Source: Burkholderiales bacterium (GTDB taxonomy: Bacteria; Pseudomonadota; Gammaproteobacteria; Burkholderiales; UBA6910). From it: a stretch of DNA of 64,000 bases. Of this stretch, positions 43,165 to 51,856 are shown in pieces. The DNA lies in contig BPKG01000001.1 of the NCBI GenBank assembly GCA_026005015.1, forward strand, positions 1,492,501 through 1,556,500, read 5' to 3'. The notes below the pieces were generated by a model. That model was not told where the DNA came from. It searched no databases and was given only the letters and a program-made list of their open reading frames with translations. The position numbers and the translations under genes are program-made. Position 1 is the first letter of the stretch, and each line of letters opens with the position of its first letter.

Positions 43165-45277
43165 TCAGGCGAGGGGCAGTCTTACCGTGACCACTACTCC
43201 GTCCACGTCCTCCCGGTTCGCCAGCGCGGCGCTGCCTCCGTGGAACTCGGCGATTAGGCGCACGATGTAGAGTCCCAGCCCCAGGTGGGGCTCGCCGGAT
43301 TCCTTGCCGTCGGGCCGCAGCGATACCATGGACTCGAAGAGGCGGCCCTGCATCTCGGCGGGGAGCCGGGGGCCTTCGTTCAGCACCCGCAGCAGGGCCT
43401 GGTTTCCGTCCCGCTCCAGGCGCACCGTGACGGACGTCCCGGGCCGGGCGAAGTCCATGGCGTTCGCCACCAGCTTGTCGAGGAGCTGGGCGATGAGGTC
43501 GGGCACCCCCATCATCCCCATTGGTCCGCTTGCCCCCAGGTGAAAGACCAGCTCGCGTCCGGGATAGGCGGTCCGGTAGCCTTCCACGCAGCCCGAGATC
43601 ACTTGGACGAGATCGAAGGGTTCCCGCTCCGCTCGGGCGAGGGCTTGCTCGAGCCGCGTCGCCTCGGTCATGCGGGTGAGAATGGTGGAGAGGCGCGCAA
43701 GTCCCTGCTCGGCCCGATCGAGATAGACCTGGGCTTCCCCGGGCAGGGGTTGCCCCTTCAGGTTCTCCAGGGAAGAGCGCACCACGGCGATGGGGGTGCG
43801 GAACTCGTGGGACAGGCGGCTCGCCATCTGTTCCAGATATCCGGTGTACTGGCGCAACCGCGCCAGCATCGCGGCGAAGCTGCGGGCGAGGTCGCCGATC
43901 TCGTCCCCGGAAGCGGGGGTCTCGATCTCCCTCCGCACCCGTCCCTGGGGATCGATGGCCCGGTCCACCGCGTCCCGCAGGCGCCGGATGCGCACCGAGA
44001 CGTGGCGGGCGAAGAGGAAGAGGGCGAGCGCCCCCAGGACGAAAACGGCGAGCGTCAGGTCGAAAAGGGCTTCCAAGGCCTCGTTGCGCACGCTCAAGAT
44101 CGGCTGGGTGCTCTCCTCCACCAGCACCACCCCCATGACCCGGTCCTCGTTCCACACCGGGTGAGCCGCCGAGACCACCGCGGCGCGCTCGTCGGCCAGG
44201 CGGCGCCAGCGGGTGGTGGCGATGCCGGAGAGGGCCGCTTCCACCTCGGGTCCCTCGAGCCGCCCTTCCTCGGGCCAATCTTCGGCATGGGTTTCGCCCG
44301 GCTGCGGTCAGAAGGAGGGCATAGAGGGGCCGCAGCAGGTGCTCCCGCAGGCGCGCCCCCACGCTCCCGCCGTCCTTGCCGGCCTGCGGCGCAGGCGGCT
44401 GGAGGCTGCCGGCCTGGGCCAGAACGCGGCGCGCTCCGTCGAGCACCCAGATGCGGGAGCTCGCCCGGGCGAGACCCTTGATGATGAGATCGATCTCCGT
44501 GTCGGAAAAGGCGAGGGTCGCCACTTCCACCGGCGGCGCTCCGGCCCGGGCGCCGCGGCCCGCGTCCACGTCCACGGCGAAAAGCCGCACCCGCTCGCTC
44601 GCCAGGCCAAGGGGCAGGCGCAGCTCTGCGGTATAGCCCGTTTCGCCCCACAGCCACGCGCCTTCCACGCCCGGGTCGGGCTCCCATCGGCCGCCGGGTT
44701 GCTCCCCTTCGGCCAGGAGCCGCCCGCCCCGATCGCCCGTGAGGCGCCAGCGGCGCGGCTCGCCCCCGACTCCTCCCATCTCCAGCAGGAGGTGATCCGC
44801 CCGCCACGGGTCTTCGCCCTGGCCGGCGGGTCTCACCACCCGGTCGTCGGTGGCGCGCACGAAAAGATAGAGGTGGCGGCCGAACCTTCCCGCCCGCAGG
44901 TCCATGGACAGGGAGTAGAAGATGAGCCCTCCCGGCGCGGCGGAAAGCTCCCCCAGGCTGCGCTGATGGAGGGTCACGGCCTGGCGTTCCCAGTCGGACG
45001 CCTGGCCGTCCAGGCGCATCGCCGCGGTGAGATTGGCCACCACGAGACCGGCAGGCGACGGCTCGCCCGCCGGCCCCGCCAGGAAAAGCTGCGGCCGGTC
45101 GTGGAGGGTAGTGGCCACCGCCCGGGCGAGGCCCGCCACCGTCCGCTCCTGGCCTTCCCGCAGGAACTTCTCCATCTCCACCACGTAGCGGTAGCCGAGC
45201 CACGGGATGGTCAACAGCACCGCGGCCACCAGCAGCACCTTGGCGCGGATGGAGAGGGTGGGCTTGAAAGGGATCAC
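43165..45277 (-). CDS. PdsS-like sensor histidine kinase, one frameshift
   Basis: A histidine kinase of about 703 residues. The N-terminal segment LSIRAKVLLVAAVLLTIPWLG is a membrane helix, followed by a large periplasmic sensor with beta-rich carbohydrate-module-like stretches. A second membrane helix (FDLTLAVFVLGALALFLFA), a HAMP region, the H-box RLSHEFRTPIAVV and ATPase motifs (LDKLVANAMDFA, GLGLYIV) follow. One extra base in a G-run near 44300 breaks the frame; removing it joins TAAG to ETHAEDWPEEG. Size and sequence recall the proteobacterial dedicated sortase system kinase. It overlaps the regulator gene by 4 bases. Confidence 0.82.
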
Positions 45278-45978
45278 TCGGCGGCGCGCGGGTCGTTCCA
45301 GCGGTAACCCATGCCGTAGACGGTCTCGATGCAGTCAAAGGCGGGGTCGCGCGCCGCGAACTTCTTGCGAATGCGCTTCACGTAGGAGGTGATGGTGCTG
45401 TCGTCCACCACCATGCGCGCCTCCGCCATCAACTGGTCCCGGCTTTTCACGTGGCCGGGAAACTTGGCGAGGGCGTGCACCATCCAGAACTCGGTGAGGG
45501 TGAGGTCCACCGGCTCCCCATTCCAGCGCGCCACGATGCGCTTGAGATCCAGGGTGAGCCGGCCGCGCCGCAGCACGTCCTCCGCCTCGGCCGTCTTCCC
45601 CGCCAGGTCGCTGCGCCGGAACAGAGCCGCGATGCGGGCGAGGAGATGGGGCAGGCTCACGTCCTTGGTGAGATAGTCGTCGGCGCCCAGGCGCAGCCCC
45701 GCCACCGTATCGAAATCGCTGTCGCGGGCGGTGAGGAAGATGATGGGCAGCGTGGCCGACAGGGCACGCAGGTCCCGGCACAGGGTGAAGCCGCCGTCGG
45801 GTTCGTCCTCCAGCCCAATGTCGATGATGGCCATGTCGGGCAGCCGCACCCGGAACGCCTCCAGCGCCTCGCGCCGGTTGGAATAGGTGGCCACTTCGTA
45901 GTGGCGCTGGCGCAGCGCGTCCGCGTAGTTGTCCCGGATGGCGGGCTCGTCCTCCACGATGGCGATGCGTCGGCTCAT
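45274..45978 (-). CDS. PdsR-like response regulator
   Basis: A 234-residue OmpR-type regulator. The receiver domain has RIAIVEDEPAIRDNYADALR, the phospho-acceptor D53 in AIIDIGLEDE and LTKDVSLPHLLARI. The winged-helix domain ends with IETVYGMGYRW. The long IGLEDEPDGGFTLCRDLRAL stretch is typical of the regulator paired with the dedicated sortase kinase, as I recall that family. It is divergent from the small membrane ORF and the sortase-like gene at 46184-46970, which are plausible targets. Confidence 0.88.
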   Translation of the reverse strand: MSRRIAIVEDEPAIRDNYADALRQRHYEVATYSNRREALEAFRVRLPDMAIIDIGLEDEPDGGFTLCRDLRALSATLPIIFLTARDSDFDTVAGLRLGADDYLTKDVSLPHLLARIAALFRRSDLAGKTAEAEDVLRRGRLTLDLKRIVARWNGEPVDLTLTEFWMVHALAKFPGHVKSRDQLMAEARMVVDDSTITSYVKRIRKKFAARDPAFDCIETVYGMGYRWNDPRAAE

Positions 45979-46183
45979 GGCGGCGATGACTTTGGAAAAG
46001 TCTGCAGGGACTATAGCGCCGCGGCTGGACGCGGGGAATCCCGTCGGGCCATCTGCCATTTTTTTGCCCCAATTGCCCCCCGGAATTCCATTTTTGCTTC
46101 CCCCGCGCCGCCACGCCGGCACGGTGGAATCTACCCCCGGCGGCCGGTCGTCCCGGCCGGCTCCAATGGATGAGGTGAAGACA

Positions 46184-46348
46184 ATGAGTGCCATGCAACC
46201 GTTCCACCCTACCCGCCGGCTCTCGCGGTCGGAGCTCGTCCGCGATGCCCTGTCCGCCCTGGGCTTGAGCGTTCTCGCCGGCCTCGCCGCCAGCCTCGTC
46301 CTGGGGGCTCTGGTGCTGCTCCTCGCCTTGTTCCCGGGATCCCTTTGA
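46184..46348 (+). CDS. Small membrane ORF, possibly remnant of a sortase target protein
   Basis: A 54-residue protein: a basic, Ser/Arg-rich N-terminus (MSAMQPFHPTRRLSRSEL) and then one long hydrophobic segment (residues 29-50) ending LFPGSL. GAGGTGAAG precedes ATG 46184, while an in-frame ATG at 46166 is possible. It occupies the position where dedicated-sortase loci carry the large LPxTG target protein, and it resembles only the N-terminal signal/anchor of such a protein. Loss of the body by deletion is inference; it may simply be a small membrane protein. Confidence 0.6.
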   Translation: MSAMQPFHPTRRLSRSELVRDALSALGLSVLAGLAASLVLGALVLLLALFPGSL

Positions 46349-46505
46349 ACACGCCGCGTACGGGCGCAGCCGACCATGCGCGCCCGTCGCCCACCGAATG
46401 GGGGTGCGCTCTCGCAGGGTGTCCCTTCCGCCAGGCGGCGGAACACACCCTGCCACTCCCACGGACGGCCACGTCGGGAACGCCCCGCATCGAGGAGGTC
46501 GGATC

Positions 46506-46970
46506 ATGAAACCCTGGTCCTGGGCCGATGCCTGGCCCGTCGCAAAGCTGAGCGTCCCGCGCCTCGGGGTCAAGCTCTTGCTGCTGGCGGACATGGGTGC
46601 ATGCGGCCCGGCGCCGGACCCCCCCGCGGGCGCCGCCGGTCCCGGCGCGGGCCGTGCCCATCTCGTGCTCTCGGCCTCGGGCGGCGCCCATTTCCGCTTT
46701 CTTCAGGCGTTACGGCCAGGAGACGAGATCCGGCTGGAGACGCCCGGGGGCGAAGAAAGGCGCTACCGGGTGAGGGAGCATTTCGTCGCCGACCGGCGCG
46801 CGGTGCCCCTGCACCTGGATCCGTTCGCCCAGGTGCTCACCCTGATGAGCCCCTATCCCTCCCAAAACCCCGAGTCCGGCGGAGCGCTGCGCTACGTGGT
46901 GAGCTGCGAGCGGCACGAGGCCCTGCCGGCCGCCCAAGGGGAGGCCGAAGGCTGCCGGGCGATCGGATGA
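46506..46970 (+). CDS. Degenerate class GN sortase-like protein
   Basis: A 154-residue protein that follows the dedicated-sortase core: WADAWPVAKLSVPRLGVKLL, HFRFLQALRPGDEIRLETP, then YRVREHFVAD and a final LRYVVSCE. The family's catalytic segment GHRDTHF is here SASGGAHF, so the catalytic His is missing. TCYP is here MSPYP, so the catalytic Cys is missing. The usual N-terminal membrane anchor is also absent, since the ATG falls where the domain begins. A strong ribosome-binding site (GAGGAGG, seven bases upstream) suggests it is still translated. Confidence 0.75.
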   Translation: MKPWSWADAWPVAKLSVPRLGVKLLLLADMGACGPAPDPPAGAAGPGAGRAHLVLSASGGAHFRFLQALRPGDEIRLETPGGEERRYRVREHFVADRRAVPLHLDPFAQVLTLMSPYPSQNPESGGALRYVVSCERHEALPAAQGEAEGCRAIG

Positions 46971-47037
46971 GCTTGCCTTGGAGCGGAGGGCGCGAATGCT
47001 TATACTGGCCCTCTTTTCCGCCCCGGGAGCCGCTTGC

Positions 47038-47646
47038 GTGCACATCGCTTGCCTCGATCTGGAAGGCGTCCTAGTCCCCGAAATCTGGGTCGGCCTGGCC
47101 GAGCGCGCCGGTATTCCCGAGCTGCGGGCCACCACCCGGGACATTCCCGATTACGACCAGCTCATGCGCCAGCGCCTGCGGCTGCTCCACCAACATCACT
47201 TGGGGTTGCCCGACATCCAGGCGGTGATCGCCACCTTGGAGCCGTTGCCCGGGGCGCGGGAGTTCCTGGACTGGCTGCGGGAGCGCTGCCAGGTGGTGAT
47301 CCTCTCGGACACCTACTACGAGTTCGCCCTGCCCCTCATGCGTTCCCTCGGATATCCGACCCTGCTGTGCCACCGCCTGGCGGTGGACGGCAACGGGCGC
47401 GTCGTGGACTACCGGCTGCGGCAGAAGGACGCCAAGCGCGAAGCGGTCAAGGCCTTCCACGGCCTGAACTTCAAGGTGGTAGCCGCCGGCGATTCCTACA
47501 ACGACACCGCCATGCTGGCGGAGGCGGACGCCGGCATCTTCTACTGCCCGCCCGAGAACGTGGCCCGGGAATTCCCCCAGTTCCCCATCGCCCGGAACTA
47601 CGAAGAGCTGAAATCGGCCTTCACCGCCGTCCTCGCCCGGCTCTGA
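47038..47646 (+). CDS. thrH: ThrH-like phosphoserine phosphatase / homoserine phosphotransferase
   Basis: A 202-residue HAD-family enzyme starting VHIACLDLEGVLVPEIWVG; Glu replaces the second Asp of DxD, as in ThrH. Later motifs are VVILSDTYYEF and VVAAGDSYNDTAMLAEAD. ThrH moves phosphate between phosphoserine and homoserine in Pseudomonas; activity here is by homology. The GTG start at 47038 fits the family length, and TATACT about 40 bases upstream is a plausible -10. Confidence 0.88.
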   Translation: MHIACLDLEGVLVPEIWVGLAERAGIPELRATTRDIPDYDQLMRQRLRLLHQHHLGLPDIQAVIATLEPLPGAREFLDWLRERCQVVILSDTYYEFALPLMRSLGYPTLLCHRLAVDGNGRVVDYRLRQKDAKREAVKAFHGLNFKVVAAGDSYNDTAMLAEADAGIFYCPPENVAREFPQFPIARNYEELKSAFTAVLARL

Positions 47647-47733
47647 GGAGGAAAGCCCATCCGGCGTCCGCGCTCCGGTTTGCCCGCCGGGCCTTCTCCC
47701 GTATCCTGACGGGGCGAGCAGCGGGGATCGGCG

Positions 47734-48063
47734 ATGAAGCGGTGGATCGAGGGCTTGAAAGCGTTGCGCCGGGGCAGGCCAGGCCACCGCTTCCAGGAGT
47801 GGCACCGCTCCAGCCGCCCCAGGGTGAACGGCTGGGGCAGGGTGTTGGTGGCCCTTGCCGGTCTCCTGCTGGTCTTCGTCGGGCTCCTCCTCATGGCGAT
47901 GCCGGGGCCAGGCCTGCTGGTGGCCCTGGTGGGCCTCACCCTGCTGGGCAGCACCTCCCTCACGGTGGCCCGGGCCCTGGACCGGGCCGAGCGGTGGCTG
48001 CGCCCGGCATGGAGGCGCCTGCGGCAATGGTGGCGCAACCGCCCTCCCCGCGGCTCCAGGTAG
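47734..48063 (+). CDS. PGPGW-type membrane protein
   Basis: A 109-residue protein with basic ends and two close hydrophobic segments (about residues 35-55 and 58-76) around the motif AMPGPGLLVALVG, the mark of the TIGR02611/PGPGW family of unknown function. The C-terminal third is Arg/Trp-rich (RLRQWWRNRPPR). It converges on the glycosyltransferase gene. Confidence 0.8.
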   Translation: MKRWIEGLKALRRGRPGHRFQEWHRSSRPRVNGWGRVLVALAGLLLVFVGLLLMAMPGPGLLVALVGLTLLGSTSLTVARALDRAERWLRPAWRRLRQWWRNRPPRGSR

Positions 48064-48094
48064 CGTTCCCTGCGCCGCGCCCAGGTGGGCGGAT

Positions 48095-48949
48095 TCAGGG
48101 GATTGCCCGGGAGCGGCGCCGGGCGAGCCGCCGGTTCAGGTGCCACCACAGGTATTTCGCGCCGCTCGCCGCCAGCGCCCAACGCTCGGCGGGCCGGAGG
48201 GGCGCGCGCAACACCACGCGGGCGCAGGCCAAGCCCGCGCCCAGCCACTGGCGCGGCGTGCCGCGCCAGGTGAGGTGCAACGCCCCCGGGCGGAAGGTCT
48301 TGCGCACCAGGGGCTCGGGCACGCGGACGAATTCCCCTAGCAGCGCCAAGTGAAGGAGCCAGGGCCAGTCCGCCTGGAATTCGCCGCCCGGGTGGACCCG
48401 CATCCCGCCGACGCGCCGCGCCGCCTCGGCGCGGAAGAGTCCCCGATTGGGTATCCACCAGTGCCCTGCCCGGCGCAGCAGGCGCCGGCCCCGTTCCAGG
48501 CGCTCGGCCACCCCGTCGAGCTCGGTGTAACGCCAGACCGGGCGCTCGGCGCCTCCGTGATCGATCTCCACATCGGAGAAGGCGAGGACCGCCCGCGGGT
48601 TGCTCTCCAGGGCATCCACCAGCCGCGCCACGTACGCGGGTTGCAGCGGATCGTCGTGAAAGGCGAAGAACAGGTACTTCCCGTCCGCTGCGGCGAGAAG
48701 CTGGTTGACGTTGCCGATCCAGCCCCTTCGCCGCGGCTGCCGCAGCAGGCGAAAGCGCCGGTCGGCCGCGGCGAAACGGGCGCAGATCTCTGGAGTGCGA
48801 TCGATGGAAGCGTCGTCCGAGACGAGGATTTCCAGGTTCGGATACGTCTGGGCGGCGAGGGACGCAAGGGTGCGCTCGATGAAGCGCTCGGCGTTCCACG
48901 CCGGAAGGCAAGCCACCACGGGCGGAGCGCCTGGGCCGGGGCGGCTCAT
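48095..48949 (-). CDS. Family 2 glycosyltransferase
   Basis: A 284-residue GT-A enzyme. It begins VVACLPAWNAERFIERTLAS, with LEILVSDDASIDRTPEIC and the metal-binding AFHDDPLQP (DxD-like), then a WPWLLHLAL acceptor segment. The sugar and acceptor cannot be predicted. It overlaps the upstream FAD-dependent oxidoreductase gene (ATGA), so the two are translated together. Confidence 0.9.
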   Translation of the reverse strand: MSRPGPGAPPVVACLPAWNAERFIERTLASLAAQTYPNLEILVSDDASIDRTPEICARFAAADRRFRLLRQPRRRGWIGNVNQLLAAADGKYLFFAFHDDPLQPAYVARLVDALESNPRAVLAFSDVEIDHGGAERPVWRYTELDGVAERLERGRRLLRRAGHWWIPNRGLFRAEAARRVGGMRVHPGGEFQADWPWLLHLALLGEFVRVPEPLVRKTFRPGALHLTWRGTPRQWLGAGLACARVVLRAPLRPAERWALAASGAKYLWWHLNRRLARRRSRAIP

Positions 48950-50202
48950 GACTCCGCCTCGGTGCCCAGAATCCGCTCCGCCGCGAGGCTGGCGAAAAAC
49001 GGCGCCGTGGTGAGCTTGCCCGGATCGACGCTGTGGTAGCCATCCATCGAGGTCACGCCGATGCGGGAGCGGTCGTGGAGCCGGCTGGCGGGATCGTCCA
49101 CGTCGGTGGCGCCGTAGGCGACGATCGCCCCGGCATCCACCAGCAGGGGCTCCGATCGCCCGATGCCGGGATACCACGCGTCGATGGCAGCGAGCAGGCC
49201 TCGGGCCAGGGCGTCGCGCTCCTCAGCCGAGACTTCCCCCCGGCACGGGCCGTCCCAGTCGGCGGGCGGCGCCAGGGCGTGGCTCCAGCCGCGCAGCCCC
49301 AGGGGATACCAGGAGAGATAGGCGGTGCCGTCGGGGCGCACCACCACGTCGCCATATCGGCCCAGGACCATGGTGGCGGAAGGCGCGCCGTGGAGCGACC
49401 CGGGAAGGCGGGCGATCACCCGGTACTTGAGCCGGTGGACCCATCCCGGTTCCGCCGCAAGCCCCACGGTACGATCGATGGCCAGCCGGTTCTCCCACAG
49501 GGCGTTGACCACCTGGTCGGCCTCCAGACGCCACCGGCCGCCGGGATGTTCGCCCTCGATCCGCAAGCCCCCGTTGGCGCGGACCACGGCCAGCACCCGA
49601 TGCCGCGGCAGGAAGCGAATCCGGGGGGAGGCCTTCACTGCCTCCCGCAGCAGGGCGGCGAGCTCCCCGGTGTCGATGGCGCGCTCCTCGGTGCGGAAGG
49701 CGCCGGCGAAGCGCCCGGCGTCGAACCACCGCCCGAGCCGGTCGAGGGGACAAGGCGCGTAGAGGGCCTCGGGCCGCTCGCCCAAGTAGTCGTGCTCGGG
49801 CGCCTGGGCCAATCCTTCCCGGTAAAGGGACTGCACCGCGGCGTAGTGGTGATCCAGCGCCTCTACCGACAGCAGGGAATCGCGGGCGACCAGGTAGACA
49901 AAGGGGGTAGATCGGCGCAGCCGATCGGCGCGGCTGCCGATCCAGCGGGAAAGCAGGGCGCGAAAGCGCAGCGCCCCCATGAGCTGTAGCCGGGCGGTGG
50001 ACAGGGTTTTGTCGGCGGCGTAAATGAAACCCAGGTGGATCTTGCCCTCGTTGCGCAAGCTGGCCCGATTCATGGGCCACGGGTCTTGATCCACCAGGGT
50101 CACCGCTACGCGGCGGCGGGCCAGTTCCAGGGCGACGCCCACGCCCGTGAGCCCTGCGCCCAGCACCACGACCCGGGGACATCCCGGCGATCCGCCTGGC
50201 AT
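48946..50202 (-). CDS. FAD-dependent oxidoreductase (DAO-like)
   Basis: A 418-residue flavoprotein with the dinucleotide motif VVVLGAGLTGVGVALELARR, the NRASLRNEGKIHLGF substrate/flavin segment typical of D-amino-acid-oxidase-like enzymes, and TSMDGYHSVDPGKLT near the end. A GGGAGGA ribosome-binding site precedes ATG 50202. Translational coupling to a glycosyltransferase hints at a role in making a modified sugar or glycan; the substrate is unknown. Confidence 0.85.
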   Translation of the reverse strand: MPGGSPGCPRVVVLGAGLTGVGVALELARRRVAVTLVDQDPWPMNRASLRNEGKIHLGFIYAADKTLSTARLQLMGALRFRALLSRWIGSRADRLRRSTPFVYLVARDSLLSVEALDHHYAAVQSLYREGLAQAPEHDYLGERPEALYAPCPLDRLGRWFDAGRFAGAFRTEERAIDTGELAALLREAVKASPRIRFLPRHRVLAVVRANGGLRIEGEHPGGRWRLEADQVVNALWENRLAIDRTVGLAAEPGWVHRLKYRVIARLPGSLHGAPSATMVLGRYGDVVVRPDGTAYLSWYPLGLRGWSHALAPPADWDGPCRGEVSAEERDALARGLLAAIDAWYPGIGRSEPLLVDAGAIVAYGATDVDDPASRLHDRSRIGVTSMDGYHSVDPGKLTTAPFFASLAAERILGTEAES

Positions 50203-50471
50203 GCCGATCCTCCCTTTTTTCCGGCGGGGAGCCGGTCCCGCCACTCCCACCCGCCGTTGCGGCAGCCCGTCCTCGCGGCCCGCCGGTCGGGGCTCGCCGC
50301 CGCCGCTCGGAAAGTCTTACCGGAACGGCGCGTTTCGGCTTCCGCCTTCACACTTGTTAACAGATTCTTCCCTGAAACCCGCCCGCTTTTGAGCTATCTA
50401 AGATATATATCAAGGTGTTTTTTCTACAGTTTCGGGAAATCCCATCGCCGCGCCTCGGGCGCCAGGAACCC

Positions 50472-50744
50472 ATGTACGACGGCGACACCCGCGAAAAAAC
50501 GGCGATCGAGCCACGGTGGCTCCTGGCGGAGATCGCCCGCCTGCAGGCCGCTTCCGCCCGGGTGCTGGCCCGGCGCCTGTCCATGCCCCTGGAGGCCGTG
50601 GGCGAGGCCTTAACCCGGCTGGAGGTGGCGGGCCTCATCCACGCGTCCTACCTGGACGGGGCCGACGACCAGTACAGCCTGAGTCCCGCGGGCCATGCGT
50701 GGCTTAAAAGACAGAAAGAGCCCGCCACTCCTCAACGGGCGTAG
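50472..50744 (+). CDS. Small winged-helix domain protein
   Basis: A 90-residue protein fitting a winged helix-turn-helix: PRWLLAEIARLQAASARVLA, then RRLSMPLEAVGEALTRLEVA, then a wing ending DDQYSLSPAGHAWLKR. It is probably a DNA-binding or protein-interaction module. AGGA precedes ATG 50472. The stop lies 13 bases inside the 3' end of the convergent oxidoreductase gene. AT-rich DNA upstream (50390-50420) is a likely promoter region. Confidence 0.7.
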   Translation: MYDGDTREKTAIEPRWLLAEIARLQAASARVLARRLSMPLEAVGEALTRLEVAGLIHASYLDGADDQYSLSPAGHAWLKRQKEPATPQRA

Positions 50745-51856
50745 CGCCGGTACCGTTCCACGAAGCGGCGATCCAGCCACTCCTTCCAGCCCATACACCA
50801 ACGCCCTTTCCAGTACAAGGGACCCCAGGCGGCGAGGGCTTCCCCGTCCCCCAGGTTGAGGATGGAGAGGGCGAAGGCCTGGGGGCGGTAGCGGCGGAGC
50901 CCGCCGCCCGCCGCCCGCGCCAGAAGGTTTTCCAGCAGCACGGGGCCCTGGCGCACGCCGTACACGCCCAGTTTGGGCAGCCGGTGGTTTTCCAGGGCGG
51001 CGCAATCGCCCGCGGCGAACACCCGCCCATCGGCGACCGAGGAAAGGGTGGCGGAGACTTGAAGCCCCCCGTCCTCCGCCACCGGAAGCCCGAGCCGGGA
51101 AATCAGACCGGCGGGTTTCAGGCCGATGGCCACCACCAGCACGTCCCATTTCGCGATGTGGCCGTCCTCGGACTCCAGCTCGCCTTGGCGCACGGCACGG
51201 GCACGGAAGTGGAACAGTACCTCGATGCCCCGCCGCTGCAGCGCCCGGAGCAACATCCGTCCGGCGCCGGCGGGATAGCCCGGGAGGAGGCGCCCGCCCT
51301 GCTCCACCAGGGTGATCTGCACCCGCCCGCCGCGGCGCCGCGCCAGGGCGTCCACATTGGCGGCCACCTCGCCGCCAGTGGCGCCACCGCCGATCACCGC
51401 CACCCGGACGAGTCGAGAGGGGTGGGCGCGGAAAGTCTCCTCCAGCCGCCGCCTGAGCCGCACCAGCCCCAAGATGGGCTTCACCGGCCAGACGTCGTGG
51501 AGACCCATCCAGGCGGCATCGGCCGCCACTTCGCTCCCCACGTTGAAGGACACGCAATCGTAGGCGAGACGCGCGCCGGAGGCGAGGATCACCTCCCGGC
51601 CTGTCCGGTCCAGGCCCACCGCCCGGTCCAGCACGAACCGGCCGCCGTTCGCCTCGATCACCGGGCAGGGATCGATCTGGTCGTCGTCCGGCTCGTACTG
51701 GCCGCCCAGCATGCCGGTGGCCATGCCGGAATACCACAGCCGGCCGGGATCCACCAGGACGAGCTCCGCGCCTCGGGCGCGGAAGGCCTGGGCGTTAAGC
51801 GCCACGTGCAGGTGCGCGTGGCCGGCGCCCACCAGCACCACCCGGCACCGGCTCAC
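50732..51856 (-). CDS. NDH-2-like FAD/NAD(P)-dependent oxidoreductase
   Basis: A 374-residue pyridine nucleotide-disulfide oxidoreductase-like flavoprotein. The N-terminal FAD motif is CRVVLVGAGHAHLHVAL, the central NAD motif VAVIGGGATGGEVAANV and the third FAD segment GRVFAAGDCAAL. The VGAGHAHL start is shared with selenide/FAD enzymes and NDH-2-like proteins. The GTG start (51856) overlaps the end of the phospholipase D gene. Confidence 0.88.
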   Translation of the reverse strand: MSRCRVVLVGAGHAHLHVALNAQAFRARGAELVLVDPGRLWYSGMATGMLGGQYEPDDDQIDPCPVIEANGGRFVLDRAVGLDRTGREVILASGARLAYDCVSFNVGSEVAADAAWMGLHDVWPVKPILGLVRLRRRLEETFRAHPSRLVRVAVIGGGATGGEVAANVDALARRRGGRVQITLVEQGGRLLPGYPAGAGRMLLRALQRRGIEVLFHFRARAVRQGELESEDGHIAKWDVLVVAIGLKPAGLISRLGLPVAEDGGLQVSATLSSVADGRVFAAGDCAALENHRLPKLGVYGVRQGPVLLENLLARAAGGGLRRYRPQAFALSILNLGDGEALAAWGPLYWKGRWCMGWKEWLDRRFVERYRRYAR

